Assembly (NCBI GenBank): GCA_051891435.1
Contig: JBJFFE010000005.1
Location: forward strand, 1 to 21,211
Direction of reading: 5' to 3'
Source of the DNA: UMGS1933 sp051891435
GTDB taxonomy: Bacteria; Bacillota; Clostridia; TANB77; CAG-508
Length of the DNA: 21,211 bases
Shown: piece after piece, positions 14,519 through 21,127 of the stretch
Layout of the letters: the number at the start of each line of letters is the position of its first letter
Numbering within the stretch: the first letter of the stretch is position 1
The notes under the pieces: model-generated
Told to the model about the DNA's origin: nothing
Seen by the model: only the letters and a program-made list of their open reading frames with translations
Database searches by the model: none
Position numbers and translations under genes: made by a program

Positions 14519-15622
14519 ATGAAAGTTGAATCATTATTAAAAAACGAAGGAATTAATATTGTAAGAGAATTAAATACTAAAGAAATAAGTACCATTGCAA
14601 AGGACATATCTATTAAGTTATGTCTTGCTTTTCCAGAACATAATTTGTCTCGTACTAGCTTATATGAGGCTTTTTCATCAATAAAAATGTATTTAGCAAT
14701 TCTTCCTAATGATTTTTCTGGAGCAAAATATATTTTAGAAAATAATTCTATATATTTTAATAATGATTTACCTTTTGAAGACATTCCAAATACTGCAATG
14801 CATGAATGTATACATTTTATTCAGCATTATAATTCTCCTTCAAAATTTGGTCTTTATAATTCTTTAAAAGGGTTGGCTTTAAATGAAGCTGCTGTACAAC
14901 TTATGGCTTCTGAAGCCAATATGCATAACATAGTAGAAGTTAAATACTTTGATGTATCACTAAAAACTAATAGCCCAGATTTTTATCCTTTAGAATGTGC
15001 TTTACTAAATCAAGTTACTTATTTTACTGGAACATATCCTTTATTTAATAGTGTTTTATTTAGTAATGATATCTTCAAACATACTTTTATTACCAAATAT
15101 AATAAAAAAATGTACTATAATATTATAAAAAGATTAGATAATATATTAAATTTAGAAACTGAACTTAATTCTTATATTGAAGAATTAAGTTATGCAACAA
15201 ATTCTAAAACTATTGAAAACCTAAATAAATTTATTGATTATAAAAAGCAAAAAATTACAACATTATTTTTCCAAACTCAAAATTATATTATAAAACATTG
15301 CTTTAATTATGAATTTAACAATATTAGAAATTTAGATGACATACATAAATTTAAAAATAAATTATATGATTTTAAAGATATTATTGGAAGTAACAGTAAT
15401 TACACTTTTTATAATGATTTTTATCGTTCTATGATGAATTTATTAGAAACTAAAAAGGAACAGATAAAAACTAATGGTTCAATTGATTTACTTTCACCTA
15501 GCTGCACATCTTTGATGATTATAGATAAGAATAAAAATAAACTTGCCTTTGCAAAAATCTTTTTTAGAAAATTGAAAGAGCTATTTAAATCTGAGGTTAA
15601 TAAAGATTATATAAATGAATAA
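14519..15622 (+). CDS. Putative zinc metallopeptidase (HExxH protein), unknown family
   Basis: A 367-residue soluble-looking protein. Residues 93-101 read AMHECIHFI, a clear HExxH zinc-binding motif (His95, Glu96, His99). Then, 24 residues later, NEAAVQLMASE (Glu123) is positioned like the third ligand of gluzincins. The first 150 residues therefore look like a compact metallopeptidase domain. The remaining 200 residues are helical, rich in Asn, Lys, Tyr and Ile, and unrecognised. There is no signal peptide, so it is probably cytoplasmic. Start ATG is preceded by AAGGAG. It is monocistronic, divergent from mreD and convergent with rplL. Its substrate is unknown. Catalytic activity is inferred from motif spacing only. 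Confidence 0.75.
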   Translation: MKVESLLKNEGINIVRELNTKEISTIAKDISIKLCLAFPEHNLSRTSLYEAFSSIKMYLAILPNDFSGAKYILENNSIYFNNDLPFEDIPNTAMHECIHFIQHYNSPSKFGLYNSLKGLALNEAAVQLMASEANMHNIVEVKYFDVSLKTNSPDFYPLECALLNQVTYFTGTYPLFNSVLFSNDIFKHTFITKYNKKMYYNIIKRLDNILNLETELNSYIEELSYATNSKTIENLNKFIDYKKQKITTLFFQTQNYIIKHCFNYEFNNIRNLDDIHKFKNKLYDFKDIIGSNSNYTFYNDFYRSMMNLLETKKEQIKTNGSIDLLSPSCTSLMIIDKNKNKLAFAKIFFRKLKELFKSEVNKDYINE

Positions 15623-15625
15623 ATA

Positions 15626-15659
15626 AAAAATCACCTTAAGTAAAAATAAGGTGATTTTT
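15626..15659. terminator. Bidirectional terminator at the rplL end
   Basis: A perfect 13-bp stem (AAAAATCACCTTA with TAAGGTGATTTTT) and an 8-nt loop lie between the HExxH gene and rplL, which converge. A-tract and T-tract flanks serve both directions. Confidence 0.9.
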
Positions 15660-15671
15660 ATTTTTAAGGAA

Positions 15672-16046
15672 TTAAGCTAATTCTACAACTGCTCCAGCTG
15701 CTTCGAATTTTGCTTTCATATCTTCAGCTTCTTCTTTAGAAGCTCCTTCTTTAACTGTTTTAGGTGCTCCATCAACTAAGTCTTTAGCTTCTTTTAATCC
15801 TAAACCTGTTACATCTCTAACAACTTTGATAACTTGGATTTTGTTTGCTCCAGCTTCTTTTAGAACAACATTGAAAGATGATTTTTCTTCAGCTGCTGCT
15901 CCTGCTGTTGCTCCACCAGCTACTGGTGCTGCTACTGCTGCTGCAGATACTCCATATTTTTCTTCTATTCCTTTTACTAATTCTGATAATTCGATAACTG
16001 TTAAGCTATCTATTTCTTCTAACATTTTATCTGTTTTTTCACTCAT
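15672..16046 (-). CDS. rplL: Ribosomal protein L7/L12
   Basis: The ribosomal stalk protein that recruits translation factors. It has 124 residues. The N-terminal dimerisation helices (about 1-35) lead into an alanine/glycine-rich hinge (about 36-54). The C-terminal domain contains NKIQVIKVVRDVTGLGLKEAKDLVDGAPK, the factor-binding region. The ribosome-binding site is AAGGAGAG. It is separated from rplJ by an unusually long 268-bp gap containing hairpin repeat HP3 and a heptamer repeat. Last gene of the cluster. Confidence 0.98.
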   Translation of the reverse strand: MSEKTDKMLEEIDSLTVIELSELVKGIEEKYGVSAAAVAAPVAGGATAGAAAEEKSSFNVVLKEAGANKIQVIKVVRDVTGLGLKEAKDLVDGAPKTVKEGASKEEAEDMKAKFEAAGAVVELA

Positions 16047-16074
16047 TTTTTATTCTCTCCTTTTTTTCTAGAAG

Positions 16075-16102
16075 TTAGAATTTAGAATTTAGAGTTTAGA
16101 AA
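16075..16102 (-). repeat. Four tandem heptamers TTAGAAT upstream of rplL
   Basis: Four 7-bp units, TTAGAAT, TTAGAAT, TTAGAGT and TTAGAAA (plus-strand reading), end just before the rplL ribosome-binding region. The last two units also help form a small hairpin (AGAGTTT/AACTCT). A matching array precedes rplJ. Confidence 0.75.
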
Positions 16103-16192
16103 CTCTCTTCCAAATTATAATCTTCGATATTATTTAAATTTTAGCGCTTAGGTCGCAACCCTATTTTTTATAATTAAATATTGTCAATTTTG

Positions 16193-16316
16193 AAAACGAA
16201 GCAAAATTGGTATATTGTGCATTTTCTGAAACTATAAAACCGGAGGTGTACATAGGTACATCGAGGATTTTATAAGTTGATAGAAAATGTGCAAGATGCC
16301 GATTTTCATTCGTTTT
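16193..16316 (+). repeat. Hairpin repeat family HP3, copy A
   Basis: A 124-bp imperfect palindrome, AAAACGAA...TTCGTTTT. Inner pairings are GTGCATTTTCT with AGAAAATGTGC (two G-U pairs in RNA), TATAAAA with TTTTATA, and a tip around GTGTAC/GTACAT. Copy B at 18312-18435 has the same length. The right end overlaps the rplJ stop codon (16315-16317). Confidence 0.85.
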
Positions 16317-16815
16317 ATGCGTTGGCTTTTTGTTTAGACACTTGATCCAATGCAACTGCCAATTTTGTAACATTGCCAAGTAATGCACCAGCAAGTTGTG
16401 CAATAAGAGTTTCTCTTGATGGTAATTTTGCTAAAGTAATTATTTCTTCTGCTGAAACTATCTTACCTTCTATAATTCCACCTTTAATTTTATAAAACTC
16501 ATTATCTTTAGCATATTCATATATAATTTTTGAAGCATCTAAGTAATCATCATATCCTAAAACAACTGCTGTTGGTCCAGTTAATAAATCATCTAATCCT
16601 TCAAAATTACATTTTTGTAAAGCTCTTTTTGTAATGTTGTTTTTTATTACTTTATATTCTGTATTTGTTCCTCTTAATTTTGCTCTTATTCCAGTAACAT
16701 CTTCAACACTTATACCTCTGTAATCTGTTAAAAGTACAACTTTAGCTTTATTGATTTTTTCTGCTAATTCATCTACTTCTTTAATCTTTTGATTTAAAAT
16801 CGTTTCACTTGCCAC
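16315..16815 (-). CDS. rplJ: Ribosomal protein L10
   Basis: Base of the L7/L12 stalk and autogenous regulator of its own operon. It has 166 residues. The typical N-terminal part is present (VVLLTDYRGISVEDVTGIRAKL near 25-50, YKVIKNNITKRAL near 54-66). The C-terminal helix binds L7/L12 dimers. The start is GTG at 16815, with AGGAGGTG upstream. The stop codon lies within the end of hairpin repeat HP3, and the final residues KQKANA may have been shaped by that insertion. It is preceded by an L10 leader. Confidence 0.97.
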   Translation of the reverse strand: MASETILNQKIKEVDELAEKINKAKVVLLTDYRGISVEDVTGIRAKLRGTNTEYKVIKNNITKRALQKCNFEGLDDLLTGPTAVVLGYDDYLDASKIIYEYAKDNEFYKIKGGIIEGKIVSAEEIITLAKLPSRETLIAQLAGALLGNVTKLAVALDQVSKQKANA

Positions 16816-16842
16816 TTTTTATTTCACCTCCTGTACTAGAGA

Positions 16843-16870
16843 TTAGAATTTAGAAATTAGAAATTAGAAT
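16843..16870 (-). repeat. Four tandem heptamers TTAGAAT/A upstream of rplJ
   Basis: Units TTAGAAT, TTAGAAA, TTAGAAA and TTAGAAT (plus-strand reading) lie about 15 bp upstream of the rplJ ribosome-binding site, mirroring the array in front of rplL. Confidence 0.75.
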
Positions 16871-16926
16871 TTGTATTCTTAATTTCTATCTCTCTTTTTC
16901 TAACTATATATAATGTAAAATTAAAA

Positions 16927-17065
16927 ACTCTTGTAAGCCATTAGCGAGGCATAACAAGAGTTCATTTTTCTCTTTATTTTACCTCGGTAGGGCTTATAAA
17001 ATTGCCTACTGTCTCTGGTCAATTATTTAATTTTTCTATTTGCGAGCATGGTTGAAGCCCTGCCC
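16927..17065 (-). ncRNA. L10 (rplJ) leader, autoregulatory attenuator
   Basis: On the minus strand the conserved L10-binding segment is visible: AGACAGTAGGCA, then AAGCCCTACCGAGGT (about 16981-17014). GTAGG pairs with CCTAC, and the upstream AGGGCTT (near 17050) can pair with AAGCCCT. Downstream, ACTCTTGT/ACAAGAGT (16927-16934 and 16954-16961) plus a T-run forms a terminator. The terminator loop contains GCCTCGC, which can pair with CCGAGG at 16982-16987 as an antiterminator. L10 or L10-L12 binding would favour termination, as in the known Firmicute leader family. No clear promoter is seen upstream, so the leader may act on read-through from rplA. Confidence 0.92.
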
Positions 17066-17078
17066 CCCACATTTTCTA

Positions 17079-17756
17079 TTATCCAATATATAAGCTTGGT
17101 CCCATACTTGTTGATACAGATACACTTTTTACATATTGTCCTTTAGCTGCTGCTGGTTTTGCTTTTATTATAGCATCCATAACAGTTTCATAGTTTTCTA
17201 ATAATTTATCTGTTCCAAAAGAAACTTTTCCAAAGCCTAAGTGAATAATATTTGTTTTATCTAATCTATATTCAACTTTACCAGCTTTAATATCATTAAT
17301 AGCTTTTGTAACATCCATTGTTACTGTTCCTGATTTTGGGTTTGGCATTAATCCTTTTGGTCCTAAAACTCTACCAAGTCTTCCTATAACACCCATCATA
17401 TCTGGTGTTGCAACGATTACGTCATAGTCAAACCAATTTTCTTTTTCAATCTTTGGAACTAATTCCTCTGCTCCAACAAAATCTGCTCCAGCTGCTTCAG
17501 CTTCTTTTGCTTTTTCACCTTTAGCAAAAACTAAAACTCTTTTTGTTTTACCTGTTCCATTTGGAAGTACTACTGTACCTCTTACTTGTTGATCTGCTTG
17601 TTTAGAATCCACACCTAATTTAACATGTAATTCTAATGTTTCATCAAATTTTGCTTTAGGCATTTTTTCAATTATTTCTAAAGCTTCTTTAGCAGTATAA
17701 GTTTTGTTTGCATCAATAAGTTTTTCACACTCTTGATATCTCTTTCCTCTTTTCAT
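17079..17756 (-). CDS. rplA: Ribosomal protein L1
   Basis: Large-subunit protein at the L1 stalk. It has 225 residues, the normal length. Family segments are present: KFDETLELHVKLGVDSKQADQQVRGTV (about 36-62), VGRLGRVLGPKGLMPNPKSGTV-like sequence near 123-146, and a C-terminal KSVSVSTSMGPSLYI. The ribosome-binding site is AAAGGAGG. It follows rplK by 83 bp and precedes the L10 leader. Confidence 0.98.
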   Translation of the reverse strand: MKRGKRYQECEKLIDANKTYTAKEALEIIEKMPKAKFDETLELHVKLGVDSKQADQQVRGTVVLPNGTGKTKRVLVFAKGEKAKEAEAAGADFVGAEELVPKIEKENWFDYDVIVATPDMMGVIGRLGRVLGPKGLMPNPKSGTVTMDVTKAINDIKAGKVEYRLDKTNIIHLGFGKVSFGTDKLLENYETVMDAIIKAKPAAAKGQYVKSVSVSTSMGPSLYIG

Positions 17757-17839
17757 TTAAAAACCTCCTTTGGTACTAACGAATATTCTTCATATTCTCC
17801 CACTTTCTTATTTTTTATATCATTTTTATTGATAGCTAA

Positions 17840-18268
17840 TTAATCTGCAACTACAACACCCATAGAGCGAGCAGTCCCAGCTACCATACTCATAGCTGCT
17901 TCTAAAGATGCAGCATTTAAGTCTTCCATTTTTTGTTCTGCAATAGCCTTTACTTGTTCTTTAGTTATTGTAGCTACTTTATCTCTATTTGGTTTTCCAG
18001 AACCTTTTTCAATTTTAATTGCTTTTTTAATTAAAACTGCTACTGGTGGAACTTTTGTTACGAATGTAAATGACTTATCTTTATAAACAGTAATAACAAC
18101 TGGGATTATCATACCAGGTTGATTAGCTGTTCTATCATTAAATTCCTTAACAAATGCCATAATATTAACACCGCTTGAACCTAATGCTGGTCCTACTGGT
18201 GGTGCTGGTGTAGCTTTTCCAGCTTCAATTTGTAATTTAATTACGTTTGTAATTTCTTTCTCTGCCAT
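17840..18268 (-). CDS. rplK: Ribosomal protein L11
   Basis: Component of the GTPase-associated centre. It has 142 residues from MAEKEITNVIKLQIEAGKAT. The proline-rich APPVGPALGSSGVNIMAF segment and the C-terminal RNA-binding domain ending in AGTARSMGVVV are diagnostic. The start at 18268 is preferred over an in-frame TTG six codons upstream because AAAGGAAG lies just before it. A gap with hairpin repeat HP3 separates it from nusG. Confidence 0.97.
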   Translation of the reverse strand: MAEKEITNVIKLQIEAGKATPAPPVGPALGSSGVNIMAFVKEFNDRTANQPGMIIPVVITVYKDKSFTFVTKVPPVAVLIKKAIKIEKGSGKPNRDKVATITKEQVKAIAEQKMEDLNAASLEAAMSMVAGTARSMGVVVAD

Positions 18269-18311
18269 TTTTATACTTCCTTTCAAACTTATAATAACTT
18301 TTATTAATTTA

Positions 18312-18435
18312 AAAACGAACTAAAATTAGTATATTGTACATTTTAGTTGAAATAAAATACCGGAGGCGTACTTAAGTACGTCGAGGATTTTTATTGAAAA
18401 CTAAAATGTGCAAGATGCTGATTTTTGTTTGTTTT
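18312..18435 (+). repeat. Hairpin repeat family HP3, copy B
   Basis: A 124-bp copy of the element at 16193-16316, AAAACGAA...TTTGTTTT. The arm is GTACATTTTAGTT with AACTAAAATGTGC, and the tip is GCGTAC/GTACGT. Several differences from copy A are paired changes that keep the stem. It lies between nusG and rplK. The nusG-side flank repeats TTTTCATTCGTTT, a stretch found inside the right arm of copy A. Confidence 0.85.
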
Positions 18436-18455
18436 ATGCAAGTTTTCATTCGTTT

Positions 18456-18989
18456 CTACACTTTTTCGACTTGAGCAAAATCCAACTCCACAGGTGTTTC
18501 TCTTCCAAACATAGAAACTAGAACTTTAACTTTTCCTTTATCTTTATTTATTTCTTGAACAGAACCTATAAATCCTGCAAGTGGTCCATTTACAACTTTT
18601 ACAGAATCATTAACATCATAATCAACATTAACAACTGCAACTTCAAATCCCATGTTTCTTATTTCTTCTGTTGTAAGAGGAATTGGGTCTGTTCCAGAAC
18701 CAACAAATCCTGTAACACCTCTAGTATTTCTTACTATATACCAAGATTCTTCTGTTACAATCATTTTTATTAAAACATATCCTGGAAAAACTTTTTTTAA
18801 GTTTGTCTTTCTTTTTCCATCTTTTATTTCTATTTGTTCTTCTAATGGAACAACAATGTCAAAGAAATAATCCTCTAATTCTCTGTTTTTTACTGTTTTC
18901 TCCAAGTCAGTTTTTACTTTGTTTTCATATCCTGAATAAGTATGTACCACATACCATCTTGGTTCTAAATTTTCCTTTATTTGAGACAT
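18456..18989 (-). CDS. nusG: Transcription termination/antitermination factor NusG
   Basis: RNA polymerase-binding elongation factor. It has 177 residues. The NGN domain carries RWYVVHTYSGYENKVKTDLEK at 11-31 and FPGYVLIKM at about 67-75. The C-terminal KOW domain has VKVVNGPLAGFIGSVQEINKDKGKVKVLV. The ribosome-binding site is AAGGAGG. It is 30 bp after secE in the standard secE-nusG pair. Confidence 0.98.
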   Translation of the reverse strand: MSQIKENLEPRWYVVHTYSGYENKVKTDLEKTVKNRELEDYFFDIVVPLEEQIEIKDGKRKTNLKKVFPGYVLIKMIVTEESWYIVRNTRGVTGFVGSGTDPIPLTTEEIRNMGFEVAVVNVDYDVNDSVKVVNGPLAGFIGSVQEINKDKGKVKVLVSMFGRETPVELDFAQVEKV

Positions 18990-19019
18990 TAAAGTGGCCT
19001 CCTTTTAATATAAAACCTT

Positions 19020-19349
19020 TTATTCTTCTACTGTTTCATTATTTGTTTCATTTAATTGAGCTGTTTCATTATTAGAAGCATTTAAGTTTTCAGTAGTACT
19101 TTCCTCTACTACAACACTATTTTTTACAGCTGATTTTAAATGATTAATTCCATATATATTTAAAGCATCAAAAGCAACATCCAAAACAAACACTATTGCT
19201 GCTGTAACTATAACTATAAAAACAACCGCAATTGTATTTTTTACTAATTGTTTTGGTGTTGGCCAAATAACTTTTTTTAATTCTGCTTTAAAATCTTTGA
19301 AAAAGTTTTTCTTATTTTTATTATCTTTTTTTGTTGTCTCTTTAGCCAT
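19020..19349 (-). CDS. secE: Preprotein translocase subunit SecE
   Basis: Essential subunit of the SecYEG channel. It has 109 residues. The amphipathic FFKDFKAELKKVIWPTPKQLVKNT helix (about 15-39) precedes the single transmembrane helix (about 41-62). The C-terminal tail of about 45 residues is acidic and rich in Asn, Thr and Glu, longer than in most SecE proteins. The ribosome-binding site is AGGAGG. It lies between rpmG and nusG, the usual order. Confidence 0.96.
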   Translation of the reverse strand: MAKETTKKDNKNKKNFFKDFKAELKKVIWPTPKQLVKNTIAVVFIVIVTAAIVFVLDVAFDALNIYGINHLKSAVKNSVVVEESTTENLNASNNETAQLNETNNETVEE

Positions 19350-19372
19350 TTTATTTCCTCCTAAAAATAGCT

Positions 19373-19537
19373 TTATTTTGTTTCTTTATGTGTTGTTCTT
19401 TTTTTGCAATATTTACAGTATTTAACTATTTCTAATCTGTCTGTATTATTTCTCTTATTTTTGCTTGTCATATAATTTCTTCTTTTACACTCTGTACATT
19501 CTAGTGTAATGTTTTCTCTTGGTCCTTTTGCAGCCAT
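19373..19537 (-). CDS. rpmG: Ribosomal protein L33
   Basis: A 54-residue large-subunit protein, MAAKGPRENITLECTECKRRNY to the C-terminus. Two CxxC pairs (CTEC and CKYC) make it the zinc-binding C+ form. The ATG at 19537 is chosen over an in-frame TTG six codons upstream because GGAGGTGGAG precedes it. It is the first gene of the rpmG-secE-nusG-rplK-rplA-rplJ-rplL cluster. The next gene, secE, begins 23 bp later. Confidence 0.96.
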   Translation of the reverse strand: MAAKGPRENITLECTECKRRNYMTSKNKRNNTDRLEIVKYCKYCKKRTTHKETK

Positions 19538-19591
19538 TTTTAGCTCCACCTCCAATTTTGTTTTATGCGGGTTTATAACGATGCGTTTTTT

Positions 19592-19622
19592 AAGCTATGC
19601 CCCATATTTTAGAACATAGCTT
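19592..19622 (-). other. 5'-terminal stem-loop of the rpmG transcript
   Basis: AAGCTATG/CATAGCTT forms an 8-bp stem with a 15-nt loop starting about 5 bp after the -10 box, so it would sit at the very 5' end of the mRNA. It is followed by A residues, so it is not a terminator. Confidence 0.5.
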
Positions 19623-19626
19623 ATAT

Positions 19627-19655
19627 AATTTACCATATTTTACTTAATTTGTCAA
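19627..19655 (-). promoter_or_regulatory. Promoter of the rpmG-secE-nusG cluster
   Basis: On the minus strand, TTGACA (19650-19655) is followed after 17 bp by TAAATT (19627-19632), preceded by TGG as in an extended -10. Confidence 0.85.
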
Positions 19656-19715
19656 CGTTTTTCCAATAATTTGTGAAAATTTATGTTAATATTCAGTAAG
19701 TAGCTCTTAAAAATT

Positions 19716-20289
19716 TTAAGAAGATTTTTTCTTTTTTTGTACTGAATATCCGAATTTTCCTACTTGTTTTCCTAATGAAAAATATTTTCCATTTGCATAC
19801 GAAATTAAGTTACATTTTGTTATATCAAATGCTCCATTTTTATCTATATATTTTTCATCTGCATTTATTGATAGCACTTCTGCTATAAACATGTGGTGAC
19901 TTCCAAGTTCTTTTATTTCTTTTACTTTACATTCTATTGAAACTGGGCTTTCTTTTATTCCCGGGCAATTAACAAAGTTTAATCTTTCCTTTGTTAATTT
20001 CATTTCTTTAAATTTATCTACTTTTGCACCAGTTTTTACTCCGGCACCAGTCTGTAGCATATGCCAGTTCTTCTGTAGTTAAGTTTATAACAAATTCTCC
20101 AGTTTCTTTTATTATATTATAAGAATACCTTTCTGGTCTTATAGATATATACACCATTGCAGGATTTGTGTTTATTATGCCTGTCCATGCTACAGTTATT
20201 ATGTTAGATTTTTCCATCGTGCCACAAGATACCATAACTGCTGGTATTGGATATATAAATGTTCCCGATTTCCAAGTTACCTTCGACAT
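19716..20289 (-). CDS. Flavin reductase family protein (FMN-binding); CGG +1 frameshift site at codon 83
   Basis: A split-barrel FMN-binding protein of the flavin reductase/DIM6-NTAB type. The zero frame ends at 91 codons and the remainder lies in the +1 frame. Skipping the C of the in-frame CGG at 20041-20043 gives one 190-residue protein; length is 191 codons plus exactly one base. The N-terminal half has the family pattern (YPIPAVMVSCG near 13-23, NIITVAWTGIINTNPAMVYISIRPERYSY, ETGEFVINL). The restored junction reads ATDWC-G-VKTGAKVDKF, matching the conserved DxCG..SG.xVDKF region. The C-terminal half carries SHHMFIAEV, the last strand pair. The start follows AAAGG, 1 bp after the stop of the upstream gene, so the two are coupled. 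The alternative is a true pseudogene, but no other lesion is present. Confidence 0.85.
20041..20043 (-). other. CGG +1 frameshift site (flavin reductase gene, codon 83)
   Basis: Zero frame reads GAC TGG TGC CGG AGT and ends nine codons after the CGG. Reading TGC-(C)-GGA-GTA enters the frame encoding the rest of the flavin reductase domain, with the conserved Gly after Cys82. Confidence 0.83.
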
Positions 20290-20290
20290 A

Positions 20291-21031
20291 TTACCTTTCT
20301 CCCTGTTCTAATATTTCCTTATCATTAGTTTGTTGTTTTGCAAATTTCATAACAGCACTTGCATCATTTTCATCAAATATTAATGCATATTTGTCATTAG
20401 CTGGTATACTTGAATCTACTTTAATATCAGCAATCCTTCCAATATATCCTCCGCAATTACTCTCAGTCATATTTCTTTCATCTAGTAAAACATCTAAAAC
20501 AGCTGCTCTATAGTCCATATCATCATCCATTTTAGGAACAACAATATTTGAAAATACTTTATAAGTAGATGTTTTTCCTTTTTTATCTTGTTTCTTTACT
20601 ATATAGGCCGATACTCCTTCTAAATTTTCCATTCCAGTAACATCTGTATACTGTAAAGAACCCACTTCCATTATTGTAGTATTTCCAAAAGTATAGGTTG
20701 TATGTTCTTTTTTTGGAATAGGTTTTATTTCCTTTATTTCATCTGGTTTTGCTATATAACTTTTGTCATATTCTCTTTTATCCAAATTTAATGTTTTTAA
20801 TGCAATCATTTTTATTTCATTTGCCGTAAATTTATTTTTACCAGTTGTTTCTATATATTGTTTTAAACTGTTTTCGATATCTAGAAATCTTTGCACATCC
20901 TTTTCATCATTTGTACTACGTAAAAATAAATCAGTTCTTTGCTCTAATATTTTATCTGTAAGTGTTATATCTTTAAAAAAATTTATTATACTTGTTAGTT
21001 CTCTTTCCACAAATTTTTTTTCTTCTTCCAT
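20291..21031 (-). CDS. Hypothetical protein upstream of the flavin reductase
   Basis: I do not recognise this 246-residue protein. It looks cytoplasmic: no signal peptide or membrane helix. The first 75 residues are helical and charged. The middle (about 105-165) has short beta-type segments (TTYTFGNTTIMEVGSLQYTDV, SAYIVKKQDKKGK). The final part has NCGGYIGRIADIKVDSS and a helical tail. The ribosome-binding site is AGGAGG, 8 nt before the ATG. Its stop codon is 1 bp from the flavin reductase start, so both are on one transcript. It contains TGC GGA with CGG out of frame (20451-20453) and stays intact, a control for the CGG effect. Confidence 0.75.
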   Translation of the reverse strand: MEEEKKFVERELTSIINFFKDITLTDKILEQRTDLFLRSTNDEKDVQRFLDIENSLKQYIETTGKNKFTANEIKMIALKTLNLDKREYDKSYIAKPDEIKEIKPIPKKEHTTYTFGNTTIMEVGSLQYTDVTGMENLEGVSAYIVKKQDKKGKTSTYKVFSNIVVPKMDDDMDYRAAVLDVLLDERNMTESNCGGYIGRIADIKVDSSIPANDKYALIFDENDASAVMKFAKQQTNDKEILEQGER

Positions 21032-21058
21032 AATAATCCTCCTACAAAATATATTTTT

Positions 21059-21086
21059 ATTATATCATAATTCAAGAATTAGTCAA
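21059..21086 (-). promoter_or_regulatory. Promoter of the hypothetical-flavin reductase operon
   Basis: On the minus strand, TTGACT (21081-21086) and TATAAT (21059-21064), with TGA before the -10 box, are 16 bp apart, about 28 bp before the start codon. Confidence 0.82.
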
Positions 21087-21127
21087 ATTTTTTATATATT
21101 ATTTTTAATATAATCACTATAAGGCAT

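Noticed and set aside
16103..16192. Internal promoter for rplL (TTGACA on the minus strand at 16182-16187)
   Set aside because: The -35 box is perfect, but no acceptable -10 box lies 16-18 bp downstream (TAGGGT).
10..18435. CRISPR array
   Set aside because: Repeats are long palindromes, two copies each and far apart; no short regularly spaced repeats or cas genes.
432..20043. Sequencing or assembly error as the cause of all four frame breaks
   Set aside because: Not excluded without reads, but errors should not select only CGG in codon position 1 while sparing about 40 out-of-frame CGG triplets, including identical CGGA contexts.
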